Positions 22,540 through 29,991 of a DNA stretch of 41,140 bases are shown here, one piece after another (the first letter of the stretch is position 1; the number at the start of each line of letters is the position of its first letter). The DNA is from Actinomadura rubrisoli. GTDB lineage: Bacteria; Actinomycetota; Actinomycetes; Streptosporangiales; Streptosporangiaceae. Below the pieces are notes generated by a model that was not told where the DNA came from, ran no database searches, and worked only from the letters and a program-made list of their open reading frames with translations. The stretch lies in assembly GCF_004349215.1 (NCBI RefSeq), contig NZ_SMKU01000040.1, positions 1-41,140 of the forward strand, read 5' to 3'. The translations under genes were made by a program, and so were the position numbers.

Positions 22540-24144
22540 ATGGACAGACCCCCCGACGTTCCGTCGCCACTTGAGGTCAGATACACCGACGATCCCCGTG
22601 TCGTCCTGCACGCTGCGACCGAGGATTACACGGCTCACGTCACGCCGCTCACCTGGCGCAGTGGCCGCCTCTCCTTGGCGATGGCCTATTGGGCCTTCGC
22701 AAGCGCGGTGGCCTACATGGTCACAGCCGCGGCGCTGGTAGCGGCCGTCGGTACAAGAGACACCCTTATCGGAGCGGGACTGACGGTCGTCGTGGCGGGC
22801 GGGTTCAGCTACGTGCTATCCGGTTACGCGGCAAGGACCGGGCTCAGTATGGCGATGCTGTCCCGGCGGCTGTTCGGGGCCTCCGGAGCGGTACTCGCTC
22901 CGCTTCTTCTCTGCGCGACCACGGTATACCTGTACGTCCTGGAAGCCGCCATCATCGCGGCGGCCTTGCGCCACTATTTCGGCGCCATCGATATCAAGAT
23001 CTGGTATCTCGTGGTCGTGCTCGTCAACATCCCTCTCGCGCTCGGTGGCGTCAGGCGCTGGCTGGACAAGTTCAGTGGCTTCCTGCTTCCCTTCTATGCC
23101 GCCGGGATGGTAGCCGCCGTAGTGGTCGCGGCGGTGAAGTACGACGTGCCGGACTCCTGGCTCACCCAGGGTGCGTCCATCCCGCAATCGGTGTCAGGAC
23201 CAGGCTGGCTGTACGCGTTCTCCGTCTACACCGCGTTCTGGGTCGGGTCGATGCTCGCCGTGGATTTCGGCCGGTTCGGCAAACCTCGTGATCAACGCTT
23301 CAACGGGGTCGTGGCATTCGGGCCGGTACTGTACACGATAGGGATTCTGTTCAACGGGCTCGCAGCCATCTTCATCGTTGCGACCGTCCCGCTGGACGGC
23401 CCCTTGTCAGGGGTTTCCGTCGTGATCGCGCTGATGGGCCTGATGGGCGTCTCCGGGCTGCTCCTGGTCATCGTCACGCAGGTTCGGATCAATACCGGCA
23501 ACCTGTACGCCGCGTCGACGAATCTGGAACTGTTCGGCATGCAGGCATTCAGGGTCAAGGCGCAGCGGGGGTGGTGGCTGGCGGCAATCGGCGTCATCGC
23601 CTACCTGCTCATGTTGACCGATGTCTTGAGCTACCTGCTCACGGCTCTGGCTTGGCAGGGCATTTTGATCGTCGCATGGACCGGTCTGGCTGTCGCGCAT
23701 ATCGCGCTGCACCGCGGCGAGATGCCGGAGTCGCGTCCCGGAAGGCTGCAGCGCTTCGGCCCCGGACTCATCAGCTGGCTCGCCGCGTCCGGAATCGGGA
23801 TCGCGATGCATCAGGAGGGGGGCGGGTTCGGGCGCACGTGGGCACCGATCTTCAGCCTTGTCCTCAGTTTCGCCTTCTACGCTGCCGCAACGAGAACGCC
23901 GTGGAAGGTGGTTGTCGACCGTCCCCATGACCCTCGTGACGAGGTGGACGACATCTGGGCGGCCCGTGTGAAGTGCCATGTATGTGATCTGTCGTACGTC
24001 GCCGTCGAGATGGACCGCGACCCCAGCGTGCCGGGACTTCCGACCATCTGCAGTGCATGTGCTTCGACGAATTCTGCGTACTTGCGCGCCTGCCGCCGTA
24101 GCCCCTCGCTCGTAGAGGTCCGACCGGTTCCAGAGGCTGGATGA
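22540..24144 (+). CDS. NCS1-family permease with C-terminal zinc-ribbon tail
   Basis: This 534-residue inner-membrane transporter has about twelve hydrophobic spans in residues 45-465. Its plan is that of the NCS1 (purine/cytosine/uracil/hydantoin/allantoin) family, with a PLTWRSGRLSLAMAYWAFASAV start and a helix-breaking FWVGSMLAVDFGRFGKPRDQ loop. After the last span comes a roughly 65-residue cytoplasmic tail with C-x2-C-x21-C-x2-C (CHVC and CSAC), a likely zinc ribbon. NCS1 substrates are N-heterocycles, so this supports a nitrogenous ring as the operon's substrate. It is the last gene of the operon, 45 bp after the ferredoxin. Confidence 0.85.
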   Translation: MDRPPDVPSPLEVRYTDDPRVVLHAATEDYTAHVTPLTWRSGRLSLAMAYWAFASAVAYMVTAAALVAAVGTRDTLIGAGLTVVVAGGFSYVLSGYAARTGLSMAMLSRRLFGASGAVLAPLLLCATTVYLYVLEAAIIAAALRHYFGAIDIKIWYLVVVLVNIPLALGGVRRWLDKFSGFLLPFYAAGMVAAVVVAAVKYDVPDSWLTQGASIPQSVSGPGWLYAFSVYTAFWVGSMLAVDFGRFGKPRDQRFNGVVAFGPVLYTIGILFNGLAAIFIVATVPLDGPLSGVSVVIALMGLMGVSGLLLVIVTQVRINTGNLYAASTNLELFGMQAFRVKAQRGWWLAAIGVIAYLLMLTDVLSYLLTALAWQGILIVAWTGLAVAHIALHRGEMPESRPGRLQRFGPGLISWLAASGIGIAMHQEGGGFGRTWAPIFSLVLSFAFYAAATRTPWKVVVDRPHDPRDEVDDIWAARVKCHVCDLSYVAVEMDRDPSVPGLPTICSACASTNSAYLRACRRSPSLVEVRPVPEAG

Positions 24145-24213
24145 GGTGCCGCTCGTCACGTGCGGCGCCATCCAGTACCTGTGCGCCCGAGCCCGCAGAT
24201 GTTCCGAGGGCGT

Positions 24214-24230
24214 ATTATCGGCGTGCGCAA
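24214..24230 (-). promoter_or_regulatory. NicR-type operator before nicR
   Basis: On the minus strand TTGCGCACGCCGATAAT, matching 13 of 17 bases of the operator before nicC (TTGCGTGCTCGGATAAT). It lies 69 bp upstream of the nicR start and suggests autoregulation. It is the weakest of the four copies. Confidence 0.4.
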
Positions 24231-24298
24231 CCAATGTGGTGACAGGCTCAACGGGAGGTCTTCCCGTTGGGACGAGGGCACGTGGCTAAGGTCAAGGG

Positions 24299-24811
24299 AT
24301 GTCGACAGCGGTTGGTGGGTCATCGAAGGGCGGCTCGCGGGCGGGGCGCCGGGTCAGCCTGGAGGCTCCTGCGGACCTTTCCGCCGCTCCTGGTTTCGGA
24401 GCCCGCCGCCTGTACCAGGCCTATCTGGCCGCCTGGAACCGCCACGTCGATCCGGTTCTCACCGGTCCGCAGTTCGCCGTGCTATCGGCCGTCCGCGCGT
24501 ATCCCGGTCACGATCAGACCGCGCTGGCCAGTGCGGTCGCTCTCGACACCTCGACCATGGCGGACGTCTGCCGGCGGCTGGAGAAACGGGGGCTGATCGC
24601 GCGCGGTCCGGCGCCGCACGACGCCCGCGCGAAAGTCCTGACGCTGACCGATGAAGGGGTCGCCGCGTTTCGTGAGGTGACCCGGCGGACCCGCAAGCTG
24701 GATCGAGCGTTGCTCGCGGACTGTCCGCCGGACAAGCGTGAGGCGGTTGCGGAGATCCTCAACGACCTGGGTGCGCTGTGGGAAGCCGTCGCGGAGCGCC
24801 GCGAGATCTGA
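24299..24811 (+). CDS. nicR: MarR-family regulator, probable NicR
   Basis: This 170-residue MarR protein has an about 30-residue Ser/Gly/Arg-rich extension, then the family core: LTGPQFAVLSAVRAYPGHDQ, ALASAVALDTSTMADVCRRL (recognition helix region) and the wing KRGLIARGPAPHDARAKVLT. NicR of Pseudomonas putida is a MarR repressor of the nic genes that responds to 6-hydroxynicotinate. This gene sits directly before nicC on the same strand and matching inverted-repeat sites lie before nicR, nicC and nicX. The functional name is thus by context, not by close sequence match. The ATG at 24299 has a weak AAGG site. Confidence 0.78.
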   Translation: MSTAVGGSSKGGSRAGRRVSLEAPADLSAAPGFGARRLYQAYLAAWNRHVDPVLTGPQFAVLSAVRAYPGHDQTALASAVALDTSTMADVCRRLEKRGLIARGPAPHDARAKVLTLTDEGVAAFREVTRRTRKLDRALLADCPPDKREAVAEILNDLGALWEAVAERREI

Positions 24812-24893
24812 ACCAGCGAGGTCGTCTGACCGGGTAGCAATGCCGGGTCGGGCCCTGGAAGCGGCGCCGACATCGCACTACCCTGGGGTAACT

Positions 24894-24938
24894 TTCAACC
24901 AACTATTGCGTGCTCGGATAATCCGTGTTCGGATTAAT
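24894..24938 (+). promoter_or_regulatory. nicC promoter region with tandem NicR operators
   Basis: Two operator copies: TTGCGTGCTCGGATAAT (24906-24922) and, inside 24919-24936, TAATCCG-tgtt-CGGATTA, a perfect 7-bp inverted repeat. The sequence GATAAT (24917-24922) could be a -10 with TTCAAC 17 bp upstream (24894-24899), in which case both operators overlap the promoter. The promoter call is weak; the inverted repeat is clear. Confidence 0.6.
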
Positions 24939-24985
24939 AGGTCCGAGTGACGCACGACCGGAAGCGAAGAGGGCAGGAGGTCAGC

Positions 24986-26254
24986 GTGGCGGCGAGTCAG
25001 TCTTTCGAGGTAGTGATCGCCGGAGGCGGCTTGGGCGGTCTCTGCGCGGCATTGTCGCTCCGGCGGCACGGCCTGCGGGTCACCGTCGTCGAGGCGGCGC
25101 CGCAGCTCGGCGAGATCGGCGCCGGCATCCAGACGGCGCCCAATGCCAGCCGGATCCTCATCGGCCTCGGCCTTCACACCGAGCTGCGCAAGATCCGGTG
25201 CGAGCCGCAGGACCAGGTCCGGCGCCGGTGGGCCGACGGCAGCATCATCGCTCAGCTCCCGCTGGGGCAGCGGGTCGTGGAGCGGTACGGCGCGCCGTAT
25301 TGGCACTACCACCGCGCGGATCTGCACTCGATGCTGCTGCGGGCCTGCGTGGATCCGGAGGGCGCGGGACCGGTCGTGCGGCTGGCCACCGATGCCAGGG
25401 TCGTCGATCTGGACCGCTCGGACCCCGGGCGGCCGGCGGTCATCACGAAGGACGGCCGCCGCTTCGAGGGGGACGTCGTCGTCGGGGCGGACGGGATCCG
25501 TTCGGCGGTGCGCGACCTCGCCGGTTTCGACGACACACTGGCCTTCTCCGGGGAGATGGCCTACCGCGCGCTCATCCCGGGCGACCTCATCGCCTCGGAC
25601 CCGGCCACCCGGTTCCTCGCCGACCGCTACCACTCGACGATCTGGTACGGCCCCGGCAAGCACTTGGTGCACTATCTGGTCCGCGGTGGCGAGTACCTCA
25701 ACGTGGTCGCGGTCGTGCCGTGCACGGAGACCGTCGAGCGGGAGTGGAGCGGGCCGGCGACCGCGGAGCAGCTGGCCGGCGAGTTCGCCGAGTGGGACGA
25801 CCGGGTGCCCACGATGTTGTCGAAGGCCAAGGAAGACGTGTCGGTATGGGCGATGTACCGCCGCCGCCGCGACCCGGTCTGGGTGGACGGCCGCGTCGCC
25901 CTGCTGGGGGACGCCTGCCACGCGATGCTTCCCTACCAGGCGCAGGGCGCGTCGCAGGCGATGGAGGACGCGGCGGTCCTCGCCGAGGAACTGGGGCAGG
26001 TCGCCCGGGCGGGAATCGATGGGGCGCTGGCCCGGTACGTCCACCGCCGGGCCAAGCACGCCGGGATGGTCCAGGACGCCTCCCTGCGGAACATGAGCCT
26101 TTACCACTTGCCGGACGGCCCGGCACAGCGCGAGCGCGACGAGAAGCTGCGGCGCTTCGACGGCGAGTCCGACGTGTCCTACGACTGGCTGTGGAAGGGC
26201 ACTCCGCTGAACGACCCCGACAACGAATCGATCCACTACCAGTTCGCGCGGTAG
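24986..26254 (+). CDS. nicC: 6-hydroxynicotinate 3-monooxygenase-like FAD monooxygenase (NicC)
   Basis: This 422-residue class A flavin monooxygenase carries the GxGxxG dinucleotide site (VVIAGGGLGGLCAA), the GEIGAGIQTAPNASRIL segment, the DG motif (VVVGADGIRSAVRD) and the second FAD site GRVALLGDACHAMLPYQAQG. NicC hydroxylates and decarboxylates 6-hydroxynicotinate to 2,5-dihydroxypyridine, which NicX (same operon) cleaves. The family alone would also fit salicylate or 3-hydroxybenzoate hydroxylases; the complete nicFDXE set behind it decides the call. The GTG at 24986 is chosen because AGGAGG stands 5 bp upstream; a GTG 13 codons earlier lacks one. Confidence 0.82.
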   Translation: MAASQSFEVVIAGGGLGGLCAALSLRRHGLRVTVVEAAPQLGEIGAGIQTAPNASRILIGLGLHTELRKIRCEPQDQVRRRWADGSIIAQLPLGQRVVERYGAPYWHYHRADLHSMLLRACVDPEGAGPVVRLATDARVVDLDRSDPGRPAVITKDGRRFEGDVVVGADGIRSAVRDLAGFDDTLAFSGEMAYRALIPGDLIASDPATRFLADRYHSTIWYGPGKHLVHYLVRGGEYLNVVAVVPCTETVEREWSGPATAEQLAGEFAEWDDRVPTMLSKAKEDVSVWAMYRRRRDPVWVDGRVALLGDACHAMLPYQAQGASQAMEDAAVLAEELGQVARAGIDGALARYVHRRAKHAGMVQDASLRNMSLYHLPDGPAQRERDEKLRRFDGESDVSYDWLWKGTPLNDPDNESIHYQFAR

Positions 26255-26324
26255 CGGCACCCCACGGCGGGGTGGCCGCTCGACCGGATTCGTTCCCAGA
26301 ACAAGCTGATGAAGGAGTTGCGGC

Positions 26325-27008
26325 GTGGACGCGCGTGAAACGACGACCGGACTGCACGGCGCAGAAACCGATCGCGCCTACACCCGCGCGGGTTTCGGCG
26401 CGGCGGTGCCCCGGGGGAACTCACCGGTACTGGTCGTGGTCGACCTGACGCGCGGCTTCACCGAGCCCGGCTTCCCCTCTGGCACTGACCTCTCGGCCGA
26501 GGTCGCGGCCGCCGGCGAGCTCGTCCGAGCAGCGCACCGGAGCGAAGCGCCGGTCGTCTACACCGCGATCGGCTACACCGGCGCCGAGGCGGACGGCGAC
26601 TCGATCGCGTGGTTGCGCAAGGCCCCCGGCATGCGCGGCCTGCGCGAGGGGAGCGGCGAGGTCGCCCTGGATCCGCGGCTTGAGAGGCAGGACGGCGATC
26701 ACCTGATCACCAAGAAGGGCGCCTCCGCGTTTCACGGAACGAACCTGGCCGGCCTGCTCACCGGGCTGGGCGCCGACACCGTACTGGTGTGCGGCGCCAC
26801 GACCTCCGGCTGCGTGCGGGCCACTGCGGTCGACGCCGTGCAGTCCGGCTTCAACACCCTCGTCGTCCGCGAGGCGTGCGGCGACCGCGCGCGCGGACCC
26901 CACGACGCGGCCTTGTTCGACCTACAGGCCAAATACGCCGACGTGATCGACCTCGGCGAGGGTGTCGCCACCCTCGCCACCGCGGTCCCGCCGGCACCGG
27001 CCCGCTGA
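26325..27008 (+). CDS. nicF: Maleamate amidohydrolase (NicF), isochorismatase-like
   Basis: This 227-residue cysteine hydrolase of the isochorismatase/N-carbamoylsarcosine-amidase family converts maleamate to maleate and ammonia. The catalytic triad can be read: Asp40 (VVVDLTRGF), Lys130 (ITKKGASAF) and nucleophile Cys163 (TTSGCVRATA). The GTG at 26325 has an AAGGAG site. It lies 70 bp after nicC and 27 bp before nicD. In the usual route NicF acts after NicD, and all later-step partners are present. The family call is firm; the substrate is from context. Confidence 0.88.
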   Translation: MDARETTTGLHGAETDRAYTRAGFGAAVPRGNSPVLVVVDLTRGFTEPGFPSGTDLSAEVAAAGELVRAAHRSEAPVVYTAIGYTGAEADGDSIAWLRKAPGMRGLREGSGEVALDPRLERQDGDHLITKKGASAFHGTNLAGLLTGLGADTVLVCGATTSGCVRATAVDAVQSGFNTLVVREACGDRARGPHDAALFDLQAKYADVIDLGEGVATLATAVPPAPAR

Positions 27009-27035
27009 GCAGGTACCACCCAGAAAGGTCACGCC

Positions 27036-27974
27036 ATGTCCTCCACCACCGCAGGCATCCCCGTCGAGGCGAGCGGGCAGCGGGTGCTCACCCAGCGGGC
27101 CCTGGCCGACCTGGCGAGCGTGCGTGCGACCAGCGTCTGGGTGCGCTCGGGCGCGGTGCGACTGCACGTGCTCGACTACGGCCCGGCCGACGCGGTCCCG
27201 CTCGTCGTCATCCCCGGCATCACCAGCCCGGCGGTGACCATGGACTTCGTCGCCCGGGAGCTGACCGACCTGGTCCGGCCGCTCGTGCTCGACGTCCGCG
27301 GCCGCGGCCTGTCCGACGACGCTCCCGACGCCGGGCCGTTGCACGGCTACGACCTCGGCGCCTACGCCGCTGACGTCGACGCGGTCATCGAGCGGTTGCG
27401 GCTGCGCACGGCGATCCTGCTCGGGCACTCGATGGGCGCCCGGATCGCCGCCCGGGCAGCGGTCTGCGGTGGCGGTCGCGTGGCCGGCACGGTCCTGGTG
27501 GATCCGCCGATGAGCGGCCCGGACCGCCCCTATCCGACCACGCCGGCCACGTTCCTGGCCCAGCTGGACCAGGCCCGGCGGGGAACCGACGCCGACGAGG
27601 TGGCCGAATCGTGGCCCCGGTGGCCCCGCCGGGAGCAAGAGCTGCGCGCCGGCTGGCTGGGCTCCTGTTCCCGTACCGCCATCGCCGCGACGCACGCGGG
27701 CTTCGAGTCCGAGGCGTTCCTTCCGCTCTGGGAGAAGCTCACTCAGCCCACCGCCCTGCTGTTCGGTTCGGAGAGCCCAGTGGTGACCTCGGCGGACGTC
27801 GCGGAGATCGCGAGGGCGAACCCGGCCCACCCGCTCGTGGGCGTGGAAGGCGCCGGCCACATGGTCTTCTGGGACGAGCCAGGGGCGGCACTGAACGCCC
27901 TTCGGAACGTGCTGCAGGACCTCGTGGCCGCAGCCGAGGTGGCTGAGGCGGACGCGGGAGCCACCACGCCCTGA
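27036..27974 (+). CDS. nicD: N-formylmaleamate deformylase (NicD), alpha/beta hydrolase
   Basis: This 312-residue alpha/beta hydrolase removes formate from N-formylmaleamate, the product of NicX. Segments close to P. putida NicD as I remember it: VIPGITSPAVT, LVLDVRGRGLSDD, LLGHSMGARIAAR (nucleophile Ser132), LVDPPMSGPDRPYP and GAGHMVFWD (catalytic His). The N terminus has about 35 more residues than the Pseudomonas enzyme. An AAAGG site precedes the ATG at 27036. A 89-bp gap with a NicR-type operator separates it from nicX. Confidence 0.9.
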   Translation: MSSTTAGIPVEASGQRVLTQRALADLASVRATSVWVRSGAVRLHVLDYGPADAVPLVVIPGITSPAVTMDFVARELTDLVRPLVLDVRGRGLSDDAPDAGPLHGYDLGAYAADVDAVIERLRLRTAILLGHSMGARIAARAAVCGGGRVAGTVLVDPPMSGPDRPYPTTPATFLAQLDQARRGTDADEVAESWPRWPRREQELRAGWLGSCSRTAIAATHAGFESEAFLPLWEKLTQPTALLFGSESPVVTSADVAEIARANPAHPLVGVEGAGHMVFWDEPGAALNALRNVLQDLVAAAEVAEADAGATTP

Positions 27975-28030
27975 CGCTCGCCGAAGCCCGGAACCCCGGC
28001 ACGGCTCATGCGCGCGAGTCACCACAAACA

Positions 28031-28048
28031 TTGCGTGTTCGGATCAAT
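28031..28048 (+). promoter_or_regulatory. NicR-type operator before nicX
   Basis: TTGCGTGTTCGGATCAAT closely repeats the two nicC-side operators (core CGTGTTCGGAT is identical to the second copy). It stands 15 bp before the nicX start and implies a separate, co-regulated promoter for nicXE, although no convincing -35/-10 pair is visible. Confidence 0.55.
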
Positions 28049-28063
28049 ATGAAGGAGGCCGAC

Positions 28064-29110
28064 ATGGACCAGAACCTGTTCAACGACATCTGCTTGCGCC
28101 AGCTGACTCTTTCGGGGGTGCACGAAGGCGAGACCCTCGTGGTGCTGACCCGCGGCAGCGACCGCGCCGAATACGCGGACGCGTTCCTGTGGGCCGCCCA
28201 GCGACTCGGCGCGGCCGCCTACCACATGCGCCTTCCGTCGCCGGCCGACGCGTCCGGGGCCTGGGCCGTCGGCGACTCGGGCCTGGCCCGGCTCCCGCTC
28301 GCCGTGGACGCGCTCAAGGCGGCCGACATGGTCGTGGACTGCACGTTTCTGCTGTTCAGCAAGGAGCAGTTCGCGATTCAGGCCGCCGGTACCCGGATCC
28401 TCACCGCGGTCGAGCCGCCGGAACTGCTGGCCCGGCTGATGCCGACGAAGGAAATGCGCGAACGCGTCGAGATCGGCGCGGAACTGCTCGCGAAGGCCAA
28501 GGCCATGCGGATCACCAGCCCCCACGGCACGGACGTCACCTACCGGCTGGGCGCGTACCCGACGCTGAGCGAGTACGGCTACACCGACCAGCCGGGCCGC
28601 TGGGACCACTGGCCCGCGGCGTTCGTGTTCACCGGCGGCGCCGACGACGGCGTGGACGGGAAGATCGTCCTGGCGCCCGGGGATGTGCTGCTGCCGTTCA
28701 ACACCTACGTCCAGACCCCGGTCGAGCTCACGATCGAGCAAGGTTTCATCCGCGACATCCGCGGCGGCGCGGGGTCGTCGGGCCTCGACGCCGATCTGCT
28801 GCGCAGCTACATCGAGTCTTTCCACGACCCCCGCGGCTACGGCATGTCGCACGTCGGCTGGGGCCTCGACGAGCGCGCCCACTGGCACGGCCTGACGCAG
28901 TTCCCCGGCGGCATGGGCATGGAGCTGCGCAGCTTCTACGGCAACGTGATGTTCTCCATCGGCCCGAACAACGAGCTGGGCGGCCCGAACGACACCGCCT
29001 GCCACTTCGACATCCCGATGCGCGGCAACAGCCTGTACCTGGACGACGAGCTGATCGTCGACGCCGGCGAGCTGACCGTCGAGCAGATGCGCCCGGCGGG
29101 CCGGCGATGA
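28064..29110 (+). CDS. nicX: 2,5-dihydroxypyridine 5,6-dioxygenase (NicX)
   Basis: This 348-residue non-haem Fe(II) dioxygenase opens 2,5-dihydroxypyridine to N-formylmaleamate. It belongs to the peptidase-M29-like fold, not the usual extradiol families. The metal ligands are present: His263 (SHVGWGLD) and His314/Asp316 (CHFDIP), at nearly the same positions as His265, His318 and Asp320 of P. putida NicX. Other shared stretches are AVEPPELLARLMPT, SEYGYTDQPGRWDHWP and GPNNELGG. The ATG at 28064 follows GGAGG; an ATG five codons earlier is less well placed. Its stop overlaps the nicE start (ATGA). This gene is the firmest marker of the pathway. Confidence 0.95.
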   Translation: MDQNLFNDICLRQLTLSGVHEGETLVVLTRGSDRAEYADAFLWAAQRLGAAAYHMRLPSPADASGAWAVGDSGLARLPLAVDALKAADMVVDCTFLLFSKEQFAIQAAGTRILTAVEPPELLARLMPTKEMRERVEIGAELLAKAKAMRITSPHGTDVTYRLGAYPTLSEYGYTDQPGRWDHWPAAFVFTGGADDGVDGKIVLAPGDVLLPFNTYVQTPVELTIEQGFIRDIRGGAGSSGLDADLLRSYIESFHDPRGYGMSHVGWGLDERAHWHGLTQFPGGMGMELRSFYGNVMFSIGPNNELGGPNDTACHFDIPMRGNSLYLDDELIVDAGELTVEQMRPAGRR

Positions 29111-29886
29111 GCGCCCACCACATCGGGATGATCGTCCCGAGCTCGAACCTCACGATGGAGACCGAGCTCCCGCAGATGCTGCGGGCCCGGGAGGAGCTGT
29201 ACCCGGGCGACCGGTTCGTGTTCCACTCCGCCCGGGCGCGGATGCAGCACGTCACGCCGGAGCAGTTGCGGGCGATGAACGCGCAGGCCGAGCGCGCGGC
29301 GACCGAACTGGCCGACGCTCGTCCCGGCGTCGTGGTCACGGCGTGCCTGGTCGCGATCATGGCTCAGGGGCCGGGCCACCACTGCGTCGCCGAGGATTCG
29401 ATCACCGCGGCGCTGCGCGCCGAAGGATCCGGCGCCCCGGTCGTCTCGTCGGCCGGCGCCCTGCTGTCGGGCGTCGCCGCGCTCGGGGCGAAGCGGGTCG
29501 CGATCATCACGCCCTACCTCAAACCGCTGACCCGGACCGTCGTGGAGTACCTTGAGGCCGCCGGCGTCGAGGTCGTCGACTCACTGTCACTTGAGGTTCC
29601 CGACAACCTCGCGGTCGCCCGGCTCGACCCTGCCGACCTGCGCGCGCACTACCGCAAGCTCGACCTCACCGGCGCCGACGCGCTCGTGCTGTCGGCGTGC
29701 GTGCAGATGCCCTCGCTGCCGGCGATCCAGCCGGTCCAGGACGCCGTCGGCATCCCGGTCCTCTCCGCGGCGACCGCCACGACGTTCCGGATCCTGAGCG
29801 AACTCGGCCTCAAGCCCCAGGTGCCCAACGCAGGGCACCTGCTCAGCGGCGAGGTCGCAGACCCCGGCGCCGTCCGCACCGCGTAA
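29107..29886 (+). CDS. nicE: Maleate isomerase (NicE)
   Basis: This 259-residue Asp/Glu-racemase-superfamily enzyme isomerises maleate to fumarate, feeding the citric acid cycle. Both catalytic cysteines are seen: Cys80 (TACLVAIMAQG) and Cys198 (LSACVQMPSLPA), matching Cys82 and Cys200 of known NicE. The N-terminal IVPSSNLTMETELPQML and the central VPDNLAVARLDPADL are hallmarks. It is translationally coupled to nicX (ATGA). It ends the nic set; a strong hairpin follows 55 bp later. Confidence 0.95.
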   Translation: MSAHHIGMIVPSSNLTMETELPQMLRAREELYPGDRFVFHSARARMQHVTPEQLRAMNAQAERAATELADARPGVVVTACLVAIMAQGPGHHCVAEDSITAALRAEGSGAPVVSSAGALLSGVAALGAKRVAIITPYLKPLTRTVVEYLEAAGVEVVDSLSLEVPDNLAVARLDPADLRAHYRKLDLTGADALVLSACVQMPSLPAIQPVQDAVGIPVLSAATATTFRILSELGLKPQVPNAGHLLSGEVADPGAVRTA

Positions 29887-29941
29887 CTCCCGCGGCGCAG
29901 GGATGCGGGCGACCTGTGAACGCCGTCTGTCACCACACCGC

Positions 29942-29979
29942 AAAGAGCGCCCCGGCCGACCCCGGCCGGGGCGCTCTTT
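29942..29979. terminator. Bidirectional terminator after nicE
   Basis: A perfect 16-bp stem (29942-29957 with 29964-29979) around the 6-base loop GACCCC. The outer AAAG/CTTT pairs give a T-rich end on either strand. It lies between convergent nicE and the luciferase-like gene and should stop both transcripts. Confidence 0.9.
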
Positions 29980-29991
29980 GCATCGCCTGCC

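Noticed and set aside
24160..24298. Extra coding sequence upstream of nicR
   Set aside because: Translation is Arg/Ser-rich without a domain and it overlaps the nicR operator; the MarR frame starting at 24299 is better supported.
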